Under the pieces are notes generated by a model that worked only from the letters and a program-made list of their open reading frames with translations, had not been told where the DNA came from and did not search any database. The translations under genes and the position numbers were made by a program. Below are positions 37,211 to 45,696 of a stretch of DNA of 64,000 nucleotides, piece after piece. The first letter of the stretch is position 1. The number at the start of each line of letters is the position of its first letter. The stretch is from Nitrospira sp. (GTDB taxonomy: Bacteria > Nitrospirota > Nitrospiria > Nitrospirales > Nitrospiraceae): contig SWDO01000017.1 in assembly GCA_005116895.1 (NCBI GenBank), positions 15,626 to 79,625 of the forward strand, given 5' to 3'.

Positions 37211-38893
37211 CTACGACAGCCCCACTATCTTCCCGCTGGTCGGATCAAGCGTAATCCGCTCACCGATCGGCCTCTTGGGCAACCCCGGCATCAACTGAAT
37301 CCCTGAACAGACCGCCGTCACAAACCCCGCACCAGCTAGAATTCGCAATTCTTTGATCGGAACTGTAAATCCAGTCGGCCTCCCCTTCACCGTGGGATCA
37401 TGTGAAAGTGACAGCGGCGTTTTCGCCATGCAAACAGGTAGGTCCCCATACCCCAACGCTTCGGCCATATCGATTTGACGTTCCACCTCCGGCTCGAACG
37501 AGACCCCAGCAGCTCCATACATATACGTGGCAATAGTTTCTATCTTTTTTCTGATCGGCCATGACACATCATAAAGATGCCTGAATTGGGCAGGTCTTTC
37601 GGATGCCTTGAGGACTGCAGCCGCGAGCTGTTCGGCCCCCTTTCCACCGTCGGACCAGTGCGTAGACACCGCCGCATCGACTGCGCCCATCCTCAGTGAC
37701 CGTTCTCGCACCCAGTCCAACTCATCCTGAGGATCATCCTTGAAGGCATTGACGGCGACCACGACCGGGACTCCGTGCGCCAGAACATTGGCGACATGCT
37801 GTTCCAGATTAGCGATCCCCTTCGATAAGGCCTGCTGGTTCGGTCCCGTGAGACTCGAAGGTAGCGCAACACCAGCCTTGACGACGCCGCCCCCTCCATG
37901 GAGTTTCAGCGCCCGTAAGGTCGCCACCACAACCGCCACAGCCGGAGTGAACCCCGACGCTCGGCACTTAATGTTGAAAAACTTTTCCGCTCCCAGATCG
38001 CTACCAAAACCTGCCTCAGTCACGACGAAGTCAGCGCATCGAAGTGCAATGGCATCGGAAATGACCGAGCAGTTCCCATGGGCGATGTTGCCGAACGGCC
38101 CCGTGTGTACGAATGCGGGGGTCCCTTCTAGCGTTTGAACCAGATTCGGCTTGAGGGCGTCCTTCAGGAGCACCGCCATCGACCCTACGCATCCAAGCGC
38201 CTCAGCCCTGATCGGTGTTCCTGACGTTGTGAACCCGACCACTATTCGCCCAAGCCGCTCATGGAGATCTTTGTAATCCTTCGCAAGTGCCAACACCGCC
38301 ATAACCTCTGAAGCCTCGGTGATGACGAATTGGCCCCGACGTCTGCCGGTTTCTTCCCCCAATAATACGTCTCGGAGAGCACGATCATTGACGCTCAGCG
38401 TCCGAGGCCATGGAGTTCTGGTCGGATCGATCGAGAGAGGGTTTCCATGAAACAGATGATTGTCGAGGAATGCTGAAAGCAGATTGTGGCTAGCGGCCAC
38501 CGCATGGGCATCTCCCGTCAGGTGAAGGTTGATATCCTCCATGGGCACAACCTGGGCATGCCCCCCACCCGTACCCCCGCCCTTCACTCCAAACACAGGA
38601 CCGAGCGAGGGTTGCCTGAGAGTAAGCGCGGTCCGACGCCCAAGCCGAGTGAGCGCCATGGCAAGACCGATTGATGTTGTCGTCTTTCCCTCTCCCAAGG
38701 GGGTTGGGTTTATCGCTGTGACAAGTACATACCGTCCGCGCGGTACAATATCCAGGCGATCCAATATTTGAGGCGATATTTTGGCCTTATCCTGTCCATA
38801 GAGGGTCAGCTCTTCGGCACGGACCCCAAGCTGGGAAGCAATTTCTAGGATAGGGCGAAGGGTAACGGATTGAGCAATGTCGAGATCGGTCAA
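37211..38893 (-). CDS. fhs: Formate-tetrahydrofolate ligase
   Basis: Activates formate with ATP to give 10-formyl-tetrahydrofolate, feeding one-carbon units into purine, serine and methionine synthesis. The 560-aa sequence carries the P-loop PTPLGEGKTTTSIGL near residue 64, RQPSLGPVFGVKGGGTGGG, and the MTDLDIAQS N-terminus typical of the family. The length and order match monofunctional Fhs proteins. It is convergent with hflC and has its own promoter region, not resolved, upstream of 38893. Confidence 0.96.
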   Translation of the reverse strand: MTDLDIAQSVTLRPILEIASQLGVRAEELTLYGQDKAKISPQILDRLDIVPRGRYVLVTAINPTPLGEGKTTTSIGLAMALTRLGRRTALTLRQPSLGPVFGVKGGGTGGGHAQVVPMEDINLHLTGDAHAVAASHNLLSAFLDNHLFHGNPLSIDPTRTPWPRTLSVNDRALRDVLLGEETGRRRGQFVITEASEVMAVLALAKDYKDLHERLGRIVVGFTTSGTPIRAEALGCVGSMAVLLKDALKPNLVQTLEGTPAFVHTGPFGNIAHGNCSVISDAIALRCADFVVTEAGFGSDLGAEKFFNIKCRASGFTPAVAVVVATLRALKLHGGGGVVKAGVALPSSLTGPNQQALSKGIANLEQHVANVLAHGVPVVVAVNAFKDDPQDELDWVRERSLRMGAVDAAVSTHWSDGGKGAEQLAAAVLKASERPAQFRHLYDVSWPIRKKIETIATYMYGAAGVSFEPEVERQIDMAEALGYGDLPVCMAKTPLSLSHDPTVKGRPTGFTVPIKELRILAGAGFVTAVCSGIQLMPGLPKRPIGERITLDPTSGKIVGLS

Positions 38894-39064
38894 GAGGCTC
38901 TCGTCTCGTTATCTAGATTATACGGGACCGCAGTATAACATAGGTTCTAATCAAGGGGCGGGGCGGATCTGGCAGAAACCAATGGGAAGAGGCGGCTGAC
39001 TGCTGAACTTTTAAGAAGCAGCGGAAACAGGTTGGACTGACTTCGATTATATCGAAACGGTCTA

Positions 39065-40084
39065 CTATTCCAGAATGTACTTGGTTGGGTCAAGCGCTTG
39101 GCCGTTCAATTTCACCATGTAATGCAGGTGAGGACCGGTGGAAAGGCCCGAGCTCCCGACGAGCGCAATGACATCGCCACGCTCAACCCTTTGGCCTTCC
39201 TTCACCAAGGCCTTCGCCAGATGTCCGTAGAGGGTTTCAACTCCGAATCCATGATCGACGCGGACCATGTTCCCGAGCTTAGGATCGTATCCTACGGATG
39301 TAATCCGACCTTGGGCCGGAGCACGGACCGGGGTGTTTGGTGCAGCACCGATATCCAACCCATCATGCCAGGCGGGCTTCTCCGTGAAAGGAGAAATTCT
39401 CGGGCCAAACCCAGACGTGACCCACCCCTTGACTGGCCAAATCGAAGGCGTCGAGGCCCAGCGAGACGAGCGCTGCTCAGCTGCTTGTGATAACTCGTCA
39501 AGAATACGTTCCTGCATCGTGGCTTGCTTTGAAAGCCATTCCAACCCCTCTTTCACTGATGTAATTGCCAGGAGGGCATCTCGAGAAGGCTCTAGACCAA
39601 CAGCAGATGAGTGTTCTTGATTACCCTCAGATGTTTGCTTAGAGATACCTGGGGAGACATTCAGTTCGGTTCTACCGGGTATCGAGCCTCCTTCTTCAGA
39701 AATCGGCACCTCTTCTCCACCCCTACCGTTTGCCATATCTCCCGTCTTGGGTACTTCTATGCCGAGCATGACTCGAAGCCTTTGATTCACCTCATTCATT
39801 GCCCCAAGGCGCTTCTTCAAGTCATCAATAGCCGTGGAGAAGGCTGCGGTCTGCTCTCGTGCGCTCATGGCTTCCGCGCGAAAAGCTGCTAACTCCCATA
39901 CCTCTCCCGTTCTGATGGCATAGTGAGAAACCACGAGAAGATCGGCAAGAACGACCAACCCCGCACAGATCAACAATCGGCGGAGTAGTTTCTTCGAAAA
40001 GCTGAAGCGGATAGGCTTTGCCGTGGACCCTCTGAAAACCACAACGGTATAGGCATCACCGTCTTGAATGTTTGTCTGGCTCAT
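39065..40084 (-). CDS. M23 family peptidoglycan metallopeptidase
   Basis: A 339-aa single-pass membrane protein (helix LLICAGLVVLADLLVVSHYA, about residues 36-55), with a coiled-coil segment (AAFRAEAMSAREQTAAFSTAIDDLKKRL), a long disordered linker and a C-terminal LytM/M23 domain. Zinc ligands are visible in HDGLDIG near residue 239 and the HLHY motif near 319. Such proteins cleave peptidoglycan cross-links or act as activators when ligands are lost; here the HxH and H..D ligands look intact. It is a monocistronic gene. Confidence 0.92.
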   Translation of the reverse strand: MSQTNIQDGDAYTVVVFRGSTAKPIRFSFSKKLLRRLLICAGLVVLADLLVVSHYAIRTGEVWELAAFRAEAMSAREQTAAFSTAIDDLKKRLGAMNEVNQRLRVMLGIEVPKTGDMANGRGGEEVPISEEGGSIPGRTELNVSPGISKQTSEGNQEHSSAVGLEPSRDALLAITSVKEGLEWLSKQATMQERILDELSQAAEQRSSRWASTPSIWPVKGWVTSGFGPRISPFTEKPAWHDGLDIGAAPNTPVRAPAQGRITSVGYDPKLGNMVRVDHGFGVETLYGHLAKALVKEGQRVERGDVIALVGSSGLSTGPHLHYMVKLNGQALDPTKYILE

Positions 40085-40212
40085 AACCTTCGTCTCCCGT
40101 GCCTACTTGTATCTGGAAGGCATGTCAAAACTTACCCTGTAAACTACCGATCTAGCCCCCCATTGGTCAACCTCAAAATAGTGCCTCGACGATCTGGTTT
40201 CAACCGCATTAT

Positions 40213-40542
40213 CTAGGAGGTTTCTCGGCGAACCCACTCTAGATATGGTGGAAACCCTTGGTAAACAGGAATCGCTATTATTTCCGGTACCTTGTACGAA
40301 TGGATCTTCCGTATTGTTTCTTCAAGAGAACTGAATTTATCAGAGGTTGTCTTGATCAGTAGCAGTGATTCTTGGTCGTTCATCAACTTTCCTTCCCACC
40401 AGTACGTTGAACGCACGGTGGGAATCGTAGAAGCGCAAGCAGCCAGGCGAGACTGTACCACCTGGTCGGCAATCTTCATCGCTTCATCTTGGCTCGCCGT
40501 TGTGACCATGACAACCACTACCTGGATGGATTCAGTCCCCAT
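40213..40542 (-). CDS. cutA: Divalent-cation tolerance protein CutA
   Basis: A trimeric cytoplasmic protein of 109 aa. The family signature STIPTVRSTYWWEGKLMNDQESLLLIKTT is complete, followed by IRKIHSYKVPEIIAIPVYQGFPPYLEWV. CutA proteins are linked to copper and divalent metal tolerance, but their precise role is unclear. It lies between the M23 peptidase and M20 peptidase genes on the same strand, with about 130 and 290 bp of spacer. Confidence 0.95.
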   Translation of the reverse strand: MGTESIQVVVVMVTTASQDEAMKIADQVVQSRLAACASTIPTVRSTYWWEGKLMNDQESLLLIKTTSDKFSSLEETIRKIHSYKVPEIIAIPVYQGFPPYLEWVRRETS

Positions 40543-40836
40543 AGGAAAGCCAGGATACTCAAGCGCCTCTCGACAAGCAACCTGGATCCTTTCAACGGCG
40601 CGTCCCGCTCCCCAGCTTCACATTGAGCAACATCTGTGCCTTTCCAGCAAAGATTCGCAATAGACATTACATTTATTTACAATGACTTACGACTTCACCA
40701 CGACTGCCGATATGGCTCTTGGATAAGGGACTGTGTGGCAAACGTGGTAGTCAGGCATTTTTTGGGACACCGACGTTCAAAAACAGACTTTCCCCGAGTT
40801 TCCCGCAGGCTGTACGAAGGTGATCAAAAACAGACC

Positions 40837-42204
40837 CTATGCCTTCCCTATCTTTGCTAACCCTGAGAAGTAATGAGCGAATGTCTTCATCCCCCCTGAA
40901 GCCTGACCCCAATCGTAATATTCGTTGGGAGCATGATATCCATGCTCAGGCAGGCTTAAGCCTATGAAGAGGATTGGTACCTTCCAGGTTTTCTGCATGG
41001 TAACCACCGCACCGATTGATCCTCCTTCTCGCACAAATGCGGGATCTTTACCAAACCCTGCCTTTACAGCACGTTTCACGCAATCCACATATGATCCTTC
41101 GAAACTGCCCTTGAATGGATGGAGCATGCCCTCCTTCTCCACCTTCACATCTGGATTCACCTTCGCCACATGCTTCTTCAACAGAGCAAACACTCTTTCC
41201 GGTACCTGATCTGGAACGAGCCGCATACTGACCTTGAGCTCGGCATGACCAGGCACAACGGTCTTCACCCCCTGTCCATGGTATCCCCCACTAAGGCCAT
41301 GGATTTCAAAGGTCGGAGATGCCCAAATCCGTCGCATGACATCGGCGGGATCCTGCACGCGAAGCGATCGAAATCCGTAGGCTTTCTTGAAACGTTCTAC
41401 TTCAAAACCAGACTTCAGGAAATCCTTGATCTCAGTGGTCGTGGGCTTAACCACATCGTCATAGAAACCAGGAATTTTTACCCTGCCGGTCCTCGCCTCA
41501 ACACAGCTATTCGCCACCTCCATCAACTCAGCCAGCGGGTTACGAGCAGCTCCTCCAGTTACACCCGAATGTGCATCGTTCTCCCCTGTGCGCAAAATCA
41601 GCCGTGCGCCGAGCAGGCCGCGCAAGCCGTATGGCACCGCAGGCCGCCCCTTGGCAATCCAGATCGTATCCGACACTACCACGGAATCCGGTCGTGGGAT
41701 CGCACTGTGGTTTCTCAGCCCTGCGGCAAAGTGGGGACTTCCAATCTCTTCTTCGAGTTCCCACAAGAATCGGATGTTGATAGGCCAACCTTGCTCGATC
41801 GCATATTGAGCGCCAAACATCGCCGTGAGAGCCGGGCCCTTGTCATCGGTGGCTCCTCGCCCCCGATACATCCCGTGTTCATTTGTAAAGGCAAACGGCG
41901 CCTGCCTCCATTCCGGCTCCTGCGCCGGCTGCACGTCCAGATGATTGTAGATTGTGACGGTCGGATACTCAGGCCCTGCCATCCACCCGCCGGAAACGAT
42001 GGGATACCCACCGGTTTCAACCACGTGAACCTTGGCATTCATCCCGACCAAATACTGCTTCGCAAGGTCAGCCATACGTCGCATATCGCCTGCGCGGGAT
42101 GAATCCATACTGATCGACGGCACCTCCACCATCTGCCCCAAGAGATCCTCAAACTTCGACCGTGATTCCTTGACAAAGATCCTCAGTTGCCGCTCATTGA
42201 CCAT
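40837..42204 (-). CDS. M20 family metallopeptidase / dipeptidase
   Basis: A 455-aa di-zinc hydrolase of the M20/ArgE/DapE superfamily, probably a cytoplasmic dipeptidase or deacylase. Visible motifs are YNHLDVQPAQ (first zinc site, about residue 87), GRGATDDKGPALTAMFGAQ with the bridging Asp, and the catalytic LWELEEEIGSPHF. SIGAVVTMQKTW and LSLPEHGYHAPNEYYDW near the end provide the last metal ligand. No signal peptide is seen. The substrate cannot be told from sequence. Confidence 0.92.
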   Translation of the reverse strand: MVNERQLRIFVKESRSKFEDLLGQMVEVPSISMDSSRAGDMRRMADLAKQYLVGMNAKVHVVETGGYPIVSGGWMAGPEYPTVTIYNHLDVQPAQEPEWRQAPFAFTNEHGMYRGRGATDDKGPALTAMFGAQYAIEQGWPINIRFLWELEEEIGSPHFAAGLRNHSAIPRPDSVVVSDTIWIAKGRPAVPYGLRGLLGARLILRTGENDAHSGVTGGAARNPLAELMEVANSCVEARTGRVKIPGFYDDVVKPTTTEIKDFLKSGFEVERFKKAYGFRSLRVQDPADVMRRIWASPTFEIHGLSGGYHGQGVKTVVPGHAELKVSMRLVPDQVPERVFALLKKHVAKVNPDVKVEKEGMLHPFKGSFEGSYVDCVKRAVKAGFGKDPAFVREGGSIGAVVTMQKTWKVPILFIGLSLPEHGYHAPNEYYDWGQASGGMKTFAHYFSGLAKIGKA

Positions 42205-42316
42205 ACGAGTGATCCTCCTTGATGAAAAGACGGGGAATTATAGCGATCATGTCTCGCAAGAGAAAGCAGCCTCGGGTTCTAAGCTCAGAATGATGATAAA
42301 ATGCCTTTCACCCAGC

Positions 42317-42784
42317 ATGACCACTTCGGCACGAATCATCGCTTCTCTCGTCATTGCGCTGCTCACACTTCTCGGAGCAGACACACCGATACCGGTATGG
42401 GCAGAGGAACCGACCAGCATCCAAGCCATACTCGAAGAACCGCGAGACTATCACCTTCGGCATGTCACCTTGCGAGGCATTGCGCGGGATGTGCACCCCC
42501 TGGAGCCCTACCCGATTGCCAATGGAGATAATTGTTATGGGGCGTACTTGTTCCGTCTTGAGGACGATGAGGCGACGATTCCAGTGGCCGTGTTAGGCAT
42601 TTGTGGTAGACCAGTTGTCCGCGATCCGGACGTCGAAGATGGAGATCGAGTCGAAGTCAGCGCCACGATTCAGGCACCGAGTCATGGAGGACACTATCTC
42701 AGTTTCAAAGGATTGAAAGCGGTGACCGAACAAGAGCGTGTGGTACAGGCAGTCGCCGATCGCATTCTTCCAATCGTTGAGTAA
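42317..42784 (+). CDS. Secreted small protein, possible OB-fold
   Basis: A protein of about 155 aa with a signal peptide (IIASLVIALLTLLGADTPIPVWA). The mature part (YHLRHVTLRGIARDVHPLEP, CYGAYLFRLEDDEATIPVAVLGIC, DGDRVEVSATIQAPSH) looks like a small beta-barrel of OB type, and carries two cysteines that may pair. The long track ORF beginning at 42032 overlaps the peptidase gene and is not needed; starts at 42290 or 42317 fit the signal peptide. The neighbour downstream is a lipoprotein gene. Confidence 0.6.
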   Translation: MTTSARIIASLVIALLTLLGADTPIPVWAEEPTSIQAILEEPRDYHLRHVTLRGIARDVHPLEPYPIANGDNCYGAYLFRLEDDEATIPVAVLGICGRPVVRDPDVEDGDRVEVSATIQAPSHGGHYLSFKGLKAVTEQERVVQAVADRILPIVE

Positions 42785-42867
42785 CCACCTCAGCAGCCGA
42801 CCATGGTACCAATACACGTCAACTCCACCATTTCAATGAACCGACCGAAGGAGTAGTAAACGAAGTG

Positions 42868-43599
42868 ATGGTTCAACTACTTACAATTGTGGCATCGTTC
42901 ATAGTGGCGCTGTCGGCCGGCTGTGCGAGCAGCCAAGGGTTCGATCGAACGGCGATGAACGAAGCCCTGCATGTCGAGCCTACCCCAATCCCTGAGAGTC
43001 AGTCCCTCGCGAGCCAGAACGTTCACCTTCCCACACCCGTTCGGCTCGGTATCTTTTTCGTAAGTCACGATTTTCCACACAGGCAGTCCATCCGAAAGGT
43101 GGAGTGGCTGGCCAGGGATAGAGAGCAACTACTCCGCGAGCTATCTCCACTCCAAGATACGCATGTCCTCCAGGATGCATTTGTGCTGATGGATGCCACT
43201 CTGCGAGGTGAAGATATTCGCGGGATCCGTCAGGCTGGTGCTCGATATGGAGCCGATGTGGTCTTGATCGTCGACGGAGTTGCGGCCGTTGATCGATACA
43301 ACAACCGCTTTGCCTGGTTGTATCCGACCTTACTCGGTGCCTATCTCGCCCCCGGCACTGAAAGCGACGCACTCGTCATGGTCACCGGAGGCTTGTGGGC
43401 TGTACGCTCCGAATGGCACGCACCGATGCAGACAGTTGAAGGAACATCGACCCTGGTCGGATCGGCGGTCTTAGTCGAAGATATCGCTGCGCTGCAAGAG
43501 GCGAAGAAACACGTCATCCGAGCACTCGGCCAACGCATCGTCGATCGGTTCCCATACTGGATACAGGAGCTCCCCCCTCCTGCCCCCCACTCACGGTGA
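42868..43599 (+). CDS. Lipoprotein, unknown function
   Basis: A protein of about 243 aa with a lipobox (VALSAGCASS) near residue 20. The mature part has an alpha/beta pattern (TPVRLGIFFVSHDFP, QAGARYGADVVLIVDGVAAVDRY, DIAALQEAKKHVIRALGQRIVDRF), which recalls lipoproteins with a TolB-N or rhombotarget-like fold, but no confident family was recognised. An AAGGAG site is upstream; GTG at 42865 is an alternative start. The C-terminal end overlaps the convergent porin gene by 9 bp. Confidence 0.65.
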   Translation: MVQLLTIVASFIVALSAGCASSQGFDRTAMNEALHVEPTPIPESQSLASQNVHLPTPVRLGIFFVSHDFPHRQSIRKVEWLARDREQLLRELSPLQDTHVLQDAFVLMDATLRGEDIRGIRQAGARYGADVVLIVDGVAAVDRYNNRFAWLYPTLLGAYLAPGTESDALVMVTGGLWAVRSEWHAPMQTVEGTSTLVGSAVLVEDIAALQEAKKHVIRALGQRIVDRFPYWIQELPPPAPHSR

Positions 43600-44886
43600 G
43601 TCGAAGCTCACGAGCACTCCCAACAAGAGCAGATGCTGCCCCGGCGTAAGGCCTGCGACACCTGGGCGGAGATCACCATTCTTGAAAAACCCACCTTCCA
43701 CCCCAGTTGAGTCATCATAACGATATTCTGCTCGCACTACCATGTTGGTCCATTTATATGGAACCGTGTACTCGACAGTAGAAGTGATCGCCTTCACAAA
43801 CTGCTCCGCACCGGTCCACCGACCGTTCCGATCCCAGTAGAACTCGGGCCGTAACGCCACAGCCCACGGGCCAGTGATATGCCATCTCACGACCATATTG
43901 CCACCCATGACAAAGGTGCGTGGACTGCCAGGCTGGCCGGCAATGCTCTCGGTTCCGATATCGAAGGACGCTGCGATCAGCACCTCATCTCCTTTCCATT
44001 CCAATATATGATTTCCATACAGACGCCAGAACTCCAAGGAGGTCTGTGTCTGGTCTGGTCCTCCGTAGAAGGTTTGAGTGAGGGTGAGCCGTGGCGTGGC
44101 CTTCCAGATCCATCTTCCCCCATAGCTGGGGAGATCGTTCGGGTGCGCCAGATGATAGTAACTATTCACCACAAAGGCGGAGACGGTGAGATCCTCGCTC
44201 ACGGGATACTGCGCATGCACCCCGAACATCATGTAGGGCGTATTGTCCGCAATCCATGATCGCGTATAGTTGACGTTGTCTTTGGCATAGAGCGATTCAT
44301 ACCCCATCAGGCTGTTGAACAAACCCGCAGTGATCGTCAGCCCGTTGCCGACTGGGGCTAGGTACGACATGTTTGCGCGATGAATGTGTCGGAGCACATC
44401 TGAACCATCGACCCGCCTTTCCCCAACCAAGAATGCGAACTCTTCCGAATCCCGCCCGCCTTGGAAGCCAAGTTCCATACCCCAGCGTGAAGATTCTTTG
44501 GCATCCTTGCGCACATAGGCCAGCCCCATGTTCGGAGAGAGATGATTGTGATGCGAAGCTGTGGCACGATTGCGCCAGAGTTGGTTATCGGGAAAGTTAA
44601 AATTACCGATATACCCAACATCCACGTAAGCCCCATAGTGCCAGTCGGTTGCGACAGAGCCACTCGGGCTGGCGGAATCGGGCATAGGTGGAGCTTTCTC
44701 CTCCAATCGCTGACCTAGACCTTGAGCGTTGCATACAGAGACTGTCGCGACTAGCCCCCATGAGATCAATGTCCAACCAACACCATTGCGCCAACTGCGC
44801 CCATGATTCCTGGTCATCATATTGATCGTTGACGGATGCGCAATGCCCGCTCGCATCAATGCAGTTTCCCCACTGCTGAGAGCCAA
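43591..44886 (-). CDS. Outer-membrane beta-barrel porin (BBP2-like)
   Basis: A protein of up to 431 aa. Starting with YGAYVDVGYIGNFNFPDN, it contains a long run of amphipathic beta strands (GMELGFQGG, LTITAGLFNSLMGYE, GVHAQYPVSEDLTVSAFVV, MVVRAEYRYDDS), ending in the aromatic strand LLLLGVLVSFDSP. This fits the OmpL-like BBP2 porin group. The signal peptide is internal (TLISWGLVATVSVCNAQ), so the true start is probably an ATG near 44820. It lies 90 bp downstream of kdpE on the same strand and may be under KdpDE control. Confidence 0.75.
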   Translation of the reverse strand: MALSSGETALMRAGIAHPSTINMMTRNHGRSWRNGVGWTLISWGLVATVSVCNAQGLGQRLEEKAPPMPDSASPSGSVATDWHYGAYVDVGYIGNFNFPDNQLWRNRATASHHNHLSPNMGLAYVRKDAKESSRWGMELGFQGGRDSEEFAFLVGERRVDGSDVLRHIHRANMSYLAPVGNGLTITAGLFNSLMGYESLYAKDNVNYTRSWIADNTPYMMFGVHAQYPVSEDLTVSAFVVNSYYHLAHPNDLPSYGGRWIWKATPRLTLTQTFYGGPDQTQTSLEFWRLYGNHILEWKGDEVLIAASFDIGTESIAGQPGSPRTFVMGGNMVVRWHITGPWAVALRPEFYWDRNGRWTGAEQFVKAITSTVEYTVPYKWTNMVVRAEYRYDDSTGVEGGFFKNGDLRPGVAGLTPGQHLLLLGVLVSFDSP

Positions 44887-44976
44887 CTCACACTGACAAA
44901 CTATACTTCGTCAGATATCAAAACGGGATAAAAACCAATGCCATGACAGTGAGTGCGACATAAAGACAGGAGTAGA

Positions 44977-45678
44977 TTATTCTGTCCGAAGTCGATAGCC
45001 AACTCCCAGTTCTGTCACAAGATAGCGGGGATGAGCGGGGTTTTTCTCCAGTTTGTTCCGCAACTGTCGCATGTAGACTCGTAGATAATGTCCTTCGTCT
45101 ACATGAAGCGGCCCCCAGACCTCTTTTAGCAGCTGACGGTGAGTCAGCACTTTGCCGGCATACCGGATCAACGTTGTGAGGAGTTTATACTCGATCGGTG
45201 TAAGATGAATTTCCTTCCCTGAGACAAACACCTGCCGCCGTCCGAGATCCACCTTCAGATCGCCAAGATCACCCAGCGTAAACACCGAATCGCCGCCATC
45301 AGCAGGTCGGGACGTATGACGAAGCGCCGCTCGCATCCGTGCAAGGAGTTCGTTGACCCCGAACGGTTTTGTCACATAATCGTCGGCACCGAGGTCGAGT
45401 GCCGCTACTTTGACCTGTTCCTGGTCTCGAGCCGACAGCACGATGATGGGGGTGGTGGTCCATTCCCGCACCTGCCGAATGACCTCGCTCCCCTCTAGAT
45501 CCGGCAAACCGAGATCCAGCAGAATAAGGTCAGGATTTCTTGCTTGAGCTTCGGCAAGGCCATCCCGCCCCGTCGTCGCCTCGTACAATCGAAAGCCATG
45601 GACAGGTAGTGTCGTCCGCAGGAAGCGGCGAATCTCCGGTTCATCTTCAATGAGGAGTATCGTGGCTTCCTGTGACAT
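44977..45678 (-). CDS. kdpE: Response regulator KdpE
   Basis: A 233-aa OmpR-family regulator controlling the potassium pump operon. The receiver domain shows LLIEDEPEIRRFLR, the phospho-acceptor Asp in LILLDLGLPDLEG and K in YVTKPFGV. The C-terminal winged helix contains LTPIEYKLLTTLIRYAGKVLTHRQLLKEVWGP. It lies 18 bp downstream of kdpD on the same strand, in usual order. Because kdpFAB is missing next to kdpC, its target here may differ from the classical one. Confidence 0.95.
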   Translation of the reverse strand: MSQEATILLIEDEPEIRRFLRTTLPVHGFRLYEATTGRDGLAEAQARNPDLILLDLGLPDLEGSEVIRQVREWTTTPIIVLSARDQEQVKVAALDLGADDYVTKPFGVNELLARMRAALRHTSRPADGGDSVFTLGDLGDLKVDLGRRQVFVSGKEIHLTPIEYKLLTTLIRYAGKVLTHRQLLKEVWGPLHVDEGHYLRVYMRQLRNKLEKNPAHPRYLVTELGVGYRLRTE

Positions 45679-45696
45679 ATGGCAATACGGTCTTGA

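Noticed and set aside
42032-42316. N-terminal extension of the OB-fold-like gene
   Set aside because: It is antisense to the M20 peptidase and ends before the signal peptide; a start at 42290-42317 is more likely.
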